DNA of 36,383 bases from Tistrella bauzanensis (GTDB lineage: Bacteria; Pseudomonadota; Alphaproteobacteria; Tistrellales; Tistrellaceae), in contig NZ_BMDZ01000026.1 in NCBI RefSeq assembly GCF_014636235.1, positions 32,290-68,672 on the forward strand, in the 5' to 3' direction. Of this stretch, positions 27,195 to 36,383 are shown one piece after another. The notes beneath the pieces are model-generated. The model ran no database searches. It had not been told where the DNA came from and worked only from the letters and a program-made list of their open reading frames with translations. The position numbers were made by a program, and so were the translations under genes. How positions within the stretch are numbered: the stretch's first letter is position 1; every line of letters begins with the position of its first letter.

Positions 27195-27401
27195 TCAGTC
27201 GGCGGGGACGAGGTCCACGGCCTTCTCACCCTTGCGTTCGGTCAGGACGCTGTATTCGAGGCGCTGGCCCTCGTTCAGCGTCGACAGTCCGGCGCGCTCA
27301 ACGGCGCTGATATGGACGAACACGTCCTTTCCGCCCTCATCGGGAGTGATGAAGCCATAGCCCTTGGTGCTGTTGAACCACTTGACGGTACCGGTCGACA
27401 T
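27195..27401 (-). CDS. cold-shock domain protein (CspA family), copy 1
   Basis: This 68-residue single cold-shock domain is an RNA-chaperone OB fold. RNP1 is KGYGFI (residues 13-18) and RNP2 is VFVHI (about 27-31); both carry the aromatic residues that stack on single-stranded RNA. It differs from the second copy 500 bases upstream at only three positions (S2, Y15, E22). AGGAAG lies about 11 bases before the ATG. An intrinsic terminator follows. A cold-shock, growth-phase or constitutive role cannot be told apart by sequence. Confidence 0.95.
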   Translation of the reverse strand: MSTGTVKWFNSTKGYGFITPDEGGKDVFVHISAVERAGLSTLNEGQRLEYSVLTERKGEKAVDLVPAD

Positions 27402-27899
27402 GTCTGGTCGCTCTTCCTGGTCTTGATGACCCGCCCCCGCAATGGTGTCGCGGGCGGAGGCCGGGTGCGATGATGGAGGCGGGGTTGGACCGGACGTCGT
27501 ACGGTGCCGGCTTCAGAACCTGGCCTTCCCATCGGATGACCCAAGGCCTCTGGCCGCCGGCGGCCGCCGCAATGTCATCGGTGCGGCCGGTCCGGGGAGG
27601 CACGTCCCCTGATCCTGCCGGCACCTTCCGGTACGCGCACTCCTGTTCCCACGAGCCCCGGCCTCAAAGGACCGGAGCCGCCCGCCTGCGCCGTCCGGGC
27701 GGATGAACCGCCCGCCGTCCGCAATCAGGCGTCTTCTGCAGATCGGGCCTGGAACATCCGGCGGCCACCAGCCGGATGTCCAGCCATGCCGATCTGCGGA
27801 AGCTCTTCATCTGTGGTGCCGGTCTGGCACCACATCGGACCGGGGGTCCGGATCCCCCCGTGGTCGCCATCCGGTCTCCGGTCCGAAACTTGGCAGCAC
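27402..27899. other. 498-base structured region between the two csp genes
   Basis: No protein gene is credible. It would form the 3' region of csp copy 2 and the promoter and leader of copy 1. Hairpins are CATCCGGC/GCCGGATG (27755-27762, 27771-27778) and TGTGGTGCC/GGCACCACA (27812-27820, 27826-27834, 5-base loop); a G5/C5 pairing surrounds a GGATCC near 27842-27858. None carries a T-run, so they may be attenuators or structured leader elements rather than terminators. Confidence 0.55.
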
Positions 27900-28106
27900 T
27901 CAGTCGGCCGGAACCAGGTCCACCGCCTTCTCACCCTTGCGCTCGGTCAGAACGCTGTACTCAAGACGCTGACCCTCGTTCAGCGTCGACAAGCCGGCGC
28001 GCTCAACGGCGCTGATGTGCACGAACACATCCTTGCCGCCCGTGTCAGGCGTGATGAAGCCGAAGCCCTTGGTGCTGTTGAACCACTTGACGGTACCGGT
28101 CGCCAT
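27900..28106 (-). CDS. cold-shock domain protein (CspA family), copy 2
   Basis: The 68-residue protein matches copy 1 at 65 positions; the changes are A2, F15 (RNP1 becomes KGFGFI) and T22. RNP2 (VFVHI) is unchanged. AAGGG lies 9 bases before the ATG at 28106. The two genes are in the same direction and differ mainly at synonymous positions, consistent with an older tandem duplication kept under protein-level selection. A TATAGT -10-like box on the minus strand lies at 28540-28545, about 430 bases upstream, but no matching -35 is clear. Confidence 0.95.
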   Translation of the reverse strand: MATGTVKWFNSTKGFGFITPDTGGKDVFVHISAVERAGLSTLNEGQRLEYSVLTERKGEKAVDLVPAD

Positions 28107-30747
<2,641 letters not shown>

Positions 30748-30751
<4 letters not shown>

Positions 30752-31086
30752 CCGCACCTGCAGAACGTGATCCGCCCGATGCCGGCGACGATGCCCCGGG
30801 CAGTCCGCGCAGCCGTGCCCAGGACGCCCGCATGGCCGCCGCCGCCGACCGGCAGGCGGCACGTGAGCGGGCGGCAAAGGCCGATCACGAGGCGGGTATC
30901 GGCACCCGCCTTGGCCAGATCGGCGTGCTGGGCTGGATGATCGTGACGCCGATGCTGCTTGGCCTGCTATTGGGCCGGTGGCTCGACCGGCTGGCGTCGA
31001 GCGGGATCACCTTCGCGGCCGCGCTGCTGCTGCTGGGGGCGGCGCTGGGGTTGTGGTCGGCCTGGAAATGGATGCAGCGCCGATGA
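30748..31086 (+). CDS. atpQ: N-ATPase AtpQ (AtpI/AtpZ-like two-helix membrane protein)
   Basis: This 112-residue protein has a charged Ala/Asp/Arg-rich N-terminal half followed by two transmembrane helices, about 53-74 (GVLGWMIVTPMLLGLLLGRWLD) and 81-104 (ITFAAALLLLGAALGLWSAWKW). It belongs to the ATPase gene 1 group found at this position in N-ATPase operons. Related AtpI proteins help assemble the c-ring; that role is assumed here. The long hydrophilic N-terminus is the least conserved part. It overlaps its neighbours by four bases on both sides. Confidence 0.88.
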
Positions 31087-31427
31087 TCGACATCATCACC
31101 GCCATCGACCGCGACATCACCCATCTGTCGGCCGTGGCGTCGACCCTGCCGACCGCATTGCAGGTGGTTCTGGCGGTGGTTGCCGGCTTCGTGCTGGGGC
31201 AGGTGCATTTTCGCGGCCTCGGCCGGGCGATCACATTGTTCGGCCAGGGTCGCACCCTGCCGGCGCTGGCCTGGCAGATCGGGCGCTTCCTGGTGCTGAT
31301 ACCGGTTCTGGTCCTGGCGGCGACGCTGGGGGCGGCCGTGCTGCTGGCGGTGGCGGCGGGTCTGCTGATCGCGCGCCATCTGGTGGTCGCGGCCGCACGC
31401 CGGCAGGATCGGGAGCGGGCAGCATGA
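31083..31427 (+). CDS. atpR: N-ATPase AtpR (membrane protein specific to N-type operons)
   Basis: The 114-residue product has three predicted hydrophobic segments: about 21-40 (LPTALQVVLAVVAGFVLGQV), 64-82 (QIGRFLVLIPVLVLAATLG) and 84-100. Arginines near the membrane (FRGLGRAITL and WQIGRFLV) fit the conserved arginines reported for AtpR, which is found only in N-type operons between atpQ and atpB and is thought to help assemble the c-ring. The ATG at 31083 overlaps the atpQ stop (ATGA). The frame is open further upstream, where it only shadows atpQ. Confidence 0.85.
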   Translation: MIDIITAIDRDITHLSAVASTLPTALQVVLAVVAGFVLGQVHFRGLGRAITLFGQGRTLPALAWQIGRFLVLIPVLVLAATLGAAVLLAVAAGLLIARHLVVAAARRQDRERAA

Positions 31428-32194
31428 TCCAGTCGCCGCTCGAAACCCCGGTCGCCTTCCATCTGGGGCCGGTCGCGATCACCCAGCCGGTTCTGACCAC
31501 CTGGGGGATCATGATTGTTCTGGTTCTGGGGGCGGCACTCGCCACCCGGCGGCTGCGGCTGCAGCCGGGGCAGCTTCAGGCATCGCTCGAACTGATCGTG
31601 CAGACGCTCGACAGCCAGATCCGCGAGACGATGCGGCTGGACCCCGCGCCGTTCCGGGCGCTGATCGGCACTCTGCTGATCTATATCCTCACCGCCAACT
31701 GGTCGTCGCTGGTGCCGGGCATCGAGCCGCCGACCGCCCATATCGAAACCGACGCGGCGCTGGCCGGCATCGTCGCCGTGTCGGTGGTGGTGGTCGGCGT
31801 GCAGCGCCGCGGCTGGCGCGGCTATCTGAAGACCTTTGCCGAGCCGAGCTGGATCATGATCCCGCTCAATCTGGTCGAACAGGTCACCCGCACCTTCTCT
31901 CTGGTGGTGCGCCTGTTCGGCAATGTCATGAGCGGGGTGTTCGTCATCGGCATCGTGCTGTCGCTGGCCGGCCTGCTGGTGCCCATCCCGCTGATGGCGC
32001 TCGATATGCTCACCGGGGCCGTCCAGGCCTATATCTTCGCCATTCTCGCCATGGTGTTCATCGCCTCGGGGCTGGAGGGAGAGGCCGATGCGCCGCCCGA
32101 TCCACCTGCGCTGGCCGATCCACCCGCGCCGGCCGGCCCGCCGCCACTGGAACCAGAACTTCCGCCATCTGCCACTGAACGGACCCCGTCATGA
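31424..32194 (+). CDS. atpB: N-ATPase Fo subunit a
   Basis: The stator channel subunit of 256 residues has five or more hydrophobic helices. The essential arginine is R163 in [12 protein letters not shown], the counterpart of Arg210 in E. coli. Other family marks are [14 protein letters not shown] and the final pair [31 protein letters not shown]. The last 36 residues are a Pro/Ala-rich tail ([17 protein letters not shown]), partly made by an 18-bp tandem duplication and unlikely to be in the membrane. The ATG at 31424 overlaps atpR by four bases. An upstream open frame from 30959 is a shadow of atpQ and atpR. Confidence 0.94.
   Translation: MIQSPLETPVAFHLGPVAITQPVLTTWGIMIVLVLGAALATRRLRLQPGQLQASLELIVQTLDSQIRETMRLDPAPFRALIGTLLIYILTANWSSLVPGIEPPTAHIETDAALAGIVAVSVVVVGVQRRGWRGYLKTFAEPSWIMIPLNLVEQVTRTFSLVVRLFGNVMSGVFVIGIVLSLAGLLVPIPLMALDMLTGAVQAYIFAILAMVFIASGLEGEADAPPDPPALADPPAPAGPPPLEPELPPSATERTPS
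32099..32134. repeat. 18-bp tandem duplication in the atpB tail
   Basis: Two 18-bp units (32099-32116, 32117-32134) match at 16 of 18 positions and encode repeated D-P-P-A-type residues in the C-terminal extension of subunit a. Confidence 0.75.
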
Positions 32195-32439
32195 CCAACT
32201 GGATTGAAATCGTCAGCATTCTTGCGGCCGCCATGGCCGTGTCCTTCGGCGCCATCGGACCGGCGCTGGCCGAGGGCCGGGCGGTGGCGGCGGCGATGGA
32301 GGCCATCGCCCGCCAGCCCGAGGCGGCGCCGACCCTGTCGCGCACGCTGTTCGTGGGCCTGGCGATGATCGAGACCATGGCGATCTATTGCCTGGTGGTC
32401 GCATTGCTGGTGCTCTTCGCCAATCCCTTCGCCGGCTGA
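32191..32439 (+). CDS. atpE: N-ATPase Fo subunit c (rotor ring)
   Basis: This 82-residue hairpin has two transmembrane helices joined by the polar loop ARQPEA (40-45). The ion-binding carboxylate is E61 in [12 protein letters not shown], and a second carboxylate, E28 (GPALAEGR), sits in helix 1 where the Ilyobacter Na+ enzyme has Gln32. T62 and Y66 fill positions equal to Ser66 and Tyr70 of that enzyme, but M63 replaces its Thr67. The two-carboxylate pattern is that of the Burkholderia pseudomallei N-type c17 ring, reported as proton-specific. It overlaps atpB by ATGA. A 12-base gap before atpF is the only break in the operon's chain of overlaps. Confidence 0.95.
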   Translation: MTNWIEIVSILAAAMAVSFGAIGPALAEGRAVAAAMEAIARQPEAAPTLSRTLFVGLAMIETMAIYCLVVALLVLFANPFAG

Positions 32440-32451
32440 TCGGGCAGGGCG

Positions 32452-33189
32452 ATGCATATCGACTGGTGGACGATCGCCATCCAGGCGGTCAATGTCCTGA
32501 TCCTGATCTGGCTGCTGAGGCACTTTCTGTTCCGGCCGGTGGCCGGGATCATCGAGCAGCGCCGGCTTGCGGTGGTCGCGGAGATGGACGCGGCGGCGGC
32601 CGCACGCAGCCAGGCCGATGCGCTGGCGGCCAGGGCCCGCGAGGACCATGATCGCCAGCAGGCGAACCGCGCGGCGGCCACGGCCCTTGCCACCGCCGAT
32701 GCCGCCCGTGCCGCGGCGGCGGTGATCGCCAAAGCCCATGCCGACGCCGATGCCATCATGGCGCGCGCCGCCGACGATGCGGCACGTCTGGCCCAGGCGG
32801 GGGCGGCCGACACGGCGCGGGGTGCGCAGGATCTGGCGGTCCGGATCGCCGGACGGCTGCTCGATCGCCTGCCGCCCGCGGCGCGCATCGATGGCTTCGT
32901 CGACGGCTTCGCATCGGCACTTGCCGCTCTGCCGGCCGATCTGCGTGCCCGGCTGGCGACGGGGCCGGTGGATGTGGTGGCGGCGGTCGCCCCCGACCGG
33001 GAGACGTCGGCACGCCTTGAGACGGCGGTACTGGCGGCACTGGGCCGCGCCACCCCGGACACAAAGGTCCGCGTCACGGTCGATCCGGCCCTGATCGCGG
33101 GGCTGGAACTGGTCGCCGATCATGCCGTCGTCCGCAACAGCTTCCGGGCCGATCTGGCCCGGATCACCGAGGAACTGGCCAGACCATGA
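32452..33189 (+). CDS. atpF: N-ATPase subunit b with delta-like C-terminal domain
   Basis: The 245-residue protein joins a normal b-subunit (N-terminal helix [30 protein letters not shown], then an Ala-rich coiled coil to about residue 135) to a C-terminal domain (about 140-245). That domain ends [28 protein letters not shown], resembling the end of the delta/OSCP subunit. N-type operons have no atpH gene, and the extension is thought to replace delta at the top of the stator. GGGCAGGG before the ATG is a modest Shine-Dalgarno. It overlaps atpA by four bases. Confidence 0.9.
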   Translation: MHIDWWTIAIQAVNVLILIWLLRHFLFRPVAGIIEQRRLAVVAEMDAAAAARSQADALAARAREDHDRQQANRAAATALATADAARAAAAVIAKAHADADAIMARAADDAARLAQAGAADTARGAQDLAVRIAGRLLDRLPPAARIDGFVDGFASALAALPADLRARLATGPVDVVAAVAPDRETSARLETAVLAALGRATPDTKVRVTVDPALIAGLELVADHAVVRNSFRADLARITEELARP

Positions 33190-34772
33190 CCGGGGCTGAC
33201 GACAGGACGTTCGAGAACGGCGGCGGCGACCGCGACCAAGACGGAGACGGCGGCTGGGTCGCACGCGCGGATGCCCGTATTGCCGGGGCTGCAATCGGCC
33301 CGGACACCGAGGCGGTGGGCCGGATCGAGCATATGGGCGATGGTATCGCCCTGGTCTCGGGGCTTCCCGATCTGCGGCTGATGGAGCTGCTTGATCTGGG
33401 GGCGGGACGACGGGGCTTTGCGCTGACGCTCGACACCGGTCATGTCGGCGCGGTGCTGATGGATGACGGCGCCGATCTCGGCGCCGGCGACGCTGTGCGC
33501 GGGACCGGCCAGGTGGTGACCGTGCCGGTCGGGCCGGGCCTTCTGGGCCGGGTGCTCGACCCGCTGGGCCGGCCGCTGGATGGCGGCGGTCCGGTCGATG
33601 CCGCCGGGTGGATGCCGGTTGAACGGGCGGCGCCGACGATCATGGACCGCGATCTGGTCACCCAGCCGGTCGAGACCGGCGTGCTGGTGGTGGATGCGCT
33701 GTTTGCGCTGGGGCGCGGACAGCGTGAACTGATCGTCGGCGATCGCGCCACCGGCAAGACGGCGCTGGCGGTGGATGCGATGATCAATCAGGCGCGGGGC
33801 GACATGACCTGCGTCTATGTCGCGGTCGGGCAGCGGGCATCCGCGGTCAAGCGGGTGATCGAGGCGGTGACCCGGTTCGGCGCGCCGGAGCGCTGCGTGT
33901 TCGTGGTGGCGGCCGCCGGTGCGCCGGCCGGGCTGCAATGGATCGCCCCCTTCGCCGGCATGACCATCGCCGAGGCGATACGCGATGCCGGCGGCCACGC
34001 GCTGGTGGTGATCGACGACCTGACCCGCCATGCCGCGACCCATCGCGAGCTGGGCCTGCTGACCCGTGAACCGCCGGGACGCGAGGCCTATCCGGGCGAC
34101 GTGTTCTATCTGCATGCCCGGCTGCTGGAACGGGCGGCGAAGCTGTCACCGGCCCTGGGGGGCGGCTCGCTGACCGCCCTGCCGATCGCCGAGACCGATG
34201 CCGGCAATCTGTCGGCCTATATTCCGACCAATCTGATCTCGATCACCGACGGCCAGATCGTGCTGGACCGGGGGCTGTTCGCGGCAGATCAGCGCCCGGC
34301 GGTGGATGTCGGGCTGTCGGTCAGCCGGGTGGGCGGCAAGACCCAGACCCCGGCGCTGCGCAAGGCCGTGGGGCGGTTGCGGCTGGATTACGCCCAGTTT
34401 CTGGAGCTTGAAATGTTTACCCGCTTCGGGCGGATGACCGACACCCGGGTACGGGACCGCATCCACCGGGGCGAGGCGATCCGCGCCTGGCTGCGTCAGC
34501 CGCGCTTCGGTGCCCTGCGGCCGATCGACGAAATCGCGGTTCTGGTGGCGCTGTCGGCGGGGGTGTTCGATGCCGGCGGTGCAGCACTTGTCGATCGGGT
34601 CCGGCCGCTGCTGGCGGCACATCTGGATGCCCATGCCGGCGATGCCGCCCGCGCGATCGCGGCAGGGCAGGCGCTCGATGACGCGACCCAGGCAAAGCTG
34701 GTCGAGGTGATGCGCGATCTGGTGGCTGGTGCCGCTGCGGCGCCGGCGCGATCGGTGGTGGGCGGGGCATGA
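33186..34772 (+). CDS. atpA: N-ATPase F1 subunit alpha
   Basis: The non-catalytic nucleotide-binding subunit has 528 residues. Visible are [16 protein letters not shown], Walker A GDRATGKT (185-192), the Walker B strand [12 protein letters not shown], and the arginine-finger segment [21 protein letters not shown] with [17 protein letters not shown] before it. The N-terminal 25 residues are Asp/Gly-rich and replace the usual helix that binds delta, fitting the absence of a separate delta subunit. A C-terminal Ala-rich end follows. Four-base ATGA overlaps join it to atpF and atpG. Confidence 0.95.
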   Translation: MTGADDRTFENGGGDRDQDGDGGWVARADARIAGAAIGPDTEAVGRIEHMGDGIALVSGLPDLRLMELLDLGAGRRGFALTLDTGHVGAVLMDDGADLGAGDAVRGTGQVVTVPVGPGLLGRVLDPLGRPLDGGGPVDAAGWMPVERAAPTIMDRDLVTQPVETGVLVVDALFALGRGQRELIVGDRATGKTALAVDAMINQARGDMTCVYVAVGQRASAVKRVIEAVTRFGAPERCVFVVAAAGAPAGLQWIAPFAGMTIAEAIRDAGGHALVVIDDLTRHAATHRELGLLTREPPGREAYPGDVFYLHARLLERAAKLSPALGGGSLTALPIAETDAGNLSAYIPTNLISITDGQIVLDRGLFAADQRPAVDVGLSVSRVGGKTQTPALRKAVGRLRLDYAQFLELEMFTRFGRMTDTRVRDRIHRGEAIRAWLRQPRFGALRPIDEIAVLVALSAGVFDAGGAALVDRVRPLLAAHLDAHAGDAARAIAAGQALDDATQAKLVEVMRDLVAGAAAAPARSVVGGA

Positions 34773-35644
34773 GTGGCCGGCTGCACGATATCGAAGCCCG
34801 GATCGGCACGGTCCGGCAGCTTCAGGCGATCGTCACCGCCATGCGCGGCATCGCGTCGGCGCGCGCGCGGGAGGCGCGGACGCGGCTGCCGGCGGTTCAG
34901 GCACATGCCGCCGTCATCCGCCGGGCGATGGCCGATGTGCTGGCGATGGCCCCGGATGCCGGCACGGCCGATGCGTCGGGCACCGTCGGGGCCGGGGGTG
35001 CTACCGTCCTGGTGATCGTGACACCCGATCAGGGGTTCGTGGGCGGGCTGCCCGACCGCCTGATCGACGAGGCGGTGCGCGCCGCCGGCCGCCACGCGGC
35101 CATAGAGTGGATGATGATCGGCGACCGCGGCCTGATGCTGGCGACGGCACGCGGGGTGGACATCCGCTGGTCGACCCCGATGTCGGCGCATGTCGACGAC
35201 ATCACCACGCTGGCCGATCATCTGGCATCGGCAATCTATGCCCGCATGGCCACGGGCGCTGTGTCCGGCGCGGAAATCGTCCATGCCCGGCCCGATGCCG
35301 ACATCCTGTGCCGGCGGCTGGTGCCGTTCGATCTGGGGCGCGTGACCGACACGGCGCGGGTTGCGCCATCCCCCCTGCCGCCGCTGATCACCATGCCACC
35401 CGCACAATTGCTGGCGGGGCTGATTGGCGAGCATGTCTTCGCGGATCTGTGCGAGGCGCTGCTTCTGGCCTATGCGGCGGAAAACAACGCCCGTATGACC
35501 GCCATGATCGCCGCGCGCAGCGGCATCGACCGCCGCTATGACGATCTGACCGGCCTTGCCCGACGCATCCATCAGGATGACATCACCGCCGAAATCCTTG
35601 AACTGGCGACCGGCGGCTTCGCCATGGCCGGCCGCGAGGGCTGA
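34769..35644 (+). CDS. atpG: N-ATPase F1 subunit gamma
   Basis: This 291-residue rotor-shaft subunit has N-terminal ([28 protein letters not shown]) and C-terminal ([54 protein letters not shown]-like) helices, which form the central coiled coil. The middle Rossmann-like part has [13 protein letters not shown]. The ends fit gamma, including E-N-x-A-R-M, while the centre is strongly divergent, as in N-type enzymes. It is the last gene of the operon. No clear intrinsic terminator is visible in the 29 bases before the next (convergent) gene. Confidence 0.92.
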   Translation: MSGRLHDIEARIGTVRQLQAIVTAMRGIASARAREARTRLPAVQAHAAVIRRAMADVLAMAPDAGTADASGTVGAGGATVLVIVTPDQGFVGGLPDRLIDEAVRAAGRHAAIEWMMIGDRGLMLATARGVDIRWSTPMSAHVDDITTLADHLASAIYARMATGAVSGAEIVHARPDADILCRRLVPFDLGRVTDTARVAPSPLPPLITMPPAQLLAGLIGEHVFADLCEALLLAYAAENNARMTAMIAARSGIDRRYDDLTGLARRIHQDDITAEILELATGGFAMAGREG

Positions 35645-35673
35645 GATCAAGGGGCGTTCCGTGGCGCGCGATG

Positions 35674-35958
35674 TCAGGTCGCGGAACTGCTCGGCGGGGT
35701 GGTTTCCACATCGGCCATCCAGGCGGTGACGTCTTCTTCAAGCTGGTCGACCGAGCGGTCGAGCTCATCAAGGCTATCCTTGCCCGCATCCACACGGCGC
35801 TTGAGATTGCGATAAGACTGGTTCAGGTCACGATAGCCATCCGACAAGGCGCCGCCATCATTGCCGTCGCCATGCAGCTTTGCCGCCTGCATTTCAAGCA
35901 TGGCCCCGACATCCTGAAGCTTCTTTGCGATCCGGTCGTGGTTGTTGCTGCTATCCAC
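35674..35958 (-). CDS. small acidic coiled-coil protein of unknown function
   Basis: The 94-residue product is highly charged and predicted to be helical. Heptad-like stretches are HDRIAKKLQDVGAMLEMQAAKL and YRNLKRRVDAGKDSLDELDRSVDQLEEDVTAW; the ends are Ser/Asn- and Thr/Pro-rich. I recognise no family, and it has no signal peptide or transmembrane segment. The start is a GTG at 35958, with GGAG about 10 bases upstream. A six-codon ATG open frame (35968-35951), which itself follows that GGAG, overlaps the start and could affect translation. The gene converges on atpG; a link to the ATPase is not shown. Confidence 0.65.
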   Translation of the reverse strand: MDSSNNHDRIAKKLQDVGAMLEMQAAKLHGDGNDGGALSDGYRDLNQSYRNLKRRVDAGKDSLDELDRSVDQLEEDVTAWMADVETTPPSSSAT

Positions 35959-36383
35959 TGCGCTTCATCTCCAGGTGTGTTTGCATCGATGGTTGGGACA
36001 TCGATTGTCTGAAGGATCTGGTGTCTGAAAGATCTGGTCGCGCCGCCATCCGAGGAAAAGGCCAGACGCGCGGATGCCCTGATGAAGACGCAAGCCGGCC
36101 ACCAACCCGTGCATCGTCACCGGCCCCCCCGTCATGGACCGGTGTTGCGGCAAGCTGCAACATTATCGGCCTTTCACATAAGAGAGGGGTATCTTTGGGG
36201 CCAGATGAGACGACCATCCGCCTGTGCCCAACCGGCATGAGCCACCACGGCATCATGCCAGCCATAAGCCAACGGATATCCTGCCGGGCAATGGCGTTGC
36301 CCGCGGGGATGTCCCGCCCGATGTTGAAAAGGGCTCGGCGGACGTCGCTGGTTGATGAGGCTATGCAGCCTCGCAGACGGGGT
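35959..36383. other. 425-base region at the window end without a recognised gene
   Basis: Open frames here have no recognisable domain, and codon use looks like shadow. It includes a 16-bp tandem duplication near 36006 and an AT-richer stretch around 36160-36195 that could hold a promoter for the small coiled-coil gene. A gene may begin beyond the window. Confidence 0.4.
36006..36037. repeat. 16-bp tandem duplication
   Basis: TGTCTGAAGGATCTGG (36006-36021) is followed directly by a copy with one change (36022-36037). It lies upstream of the small coiled-coil gene. Confidence 0.85.

Noticed and set aside
35951-36265. 104-codon minus-strand open frame at the window end
   Set aside because: No family resemblance and it contains the tandem duplication; it probably is leader DNA of the small coiled-coil gene.

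Overview
The window is GC-rich chromosomal DNA from a free-living alphaproteobacterium. The gene order recG / sdhE-mfd, an LdtR-type MarR regulator, the SpeH-type decarboxylase next to speE, and a plcP-agt lipid-remodelling pair all point that way. A Tistrella- or Rhodospirillales-like host is my best guess, but the genus is inference. Coding density is high and most genes are ordinary housekeeping or accessory genes. I see no transposase, integrase, phage gene, CRISPR array, rRNA or tRNA.

Layout. 1-2.1 kb (minus): hemB followed by an exported 2-keto-4-pentenoate hydratase-like protein. 2.4-4.1 kb (plus): 3-hydroxyisobutyryl-CoA hydrolase and an LdtR-like MarR regulator. 4.3-5.7 kb (minus): polyamine pair speD-speE. 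6.0-9.0 kb (plus): a fluoroacetate dehalogenase with every known active-site residue, an exported alpha/beta hydrolase and a DUF502 membrane protein. 9.5-16.2 kb: rnk, recG (minus), then sdhE and mfd. 16.4-17.4 kb: DUF883 and YqjE/holin-like membrane proteins, with a possible general-stress (EcfG-type) promoter. 17.4-22.8 kb (minus): a PleD-like protein with decayed signature motifs, an acyl-CoA synthetase and a dCache chemoreceptor. 23.1-26.9 kb: a TrmH-type RNA methyltransferase converging on, and overlapping, a three-gene operon (PlcP-like phospholipase C, Agt-like glycosyltransferase, sterol-desaturase-family hydroxylase) that looks like a phospholipid-replacement cassette. 27.2-28.1 kb: two nearly identical cold-shock proteins with long structured intergenic DNA.

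28.9-35.6 kb (plus) holds the most coherent system: a complete N-type ATPase operon, atpD-C-Q-R-B-E-F-A-G. This is the laterally spread alternative rotary ATPase. It has AtpQ and AtpR, a b-subunit with a delta-like C-terminus, no atpH gene, and a c-subunit with a carboxylate in both helices. An FNR/FixK-like box with a correctly spaced -10 element lies just upstream, suggesting low-oxygen control. A small coiled-coil protein follows on the minus strand.

A second signal not explained by the genes is a set of about nine short (14-23 bp) head-to-tail duplications. They lie mostly at or just after stop codons, or in low-complexity protein ends (positions 1, 4162, 6903, 16285, 18776, 20645, 26706, 32099 and 36006).
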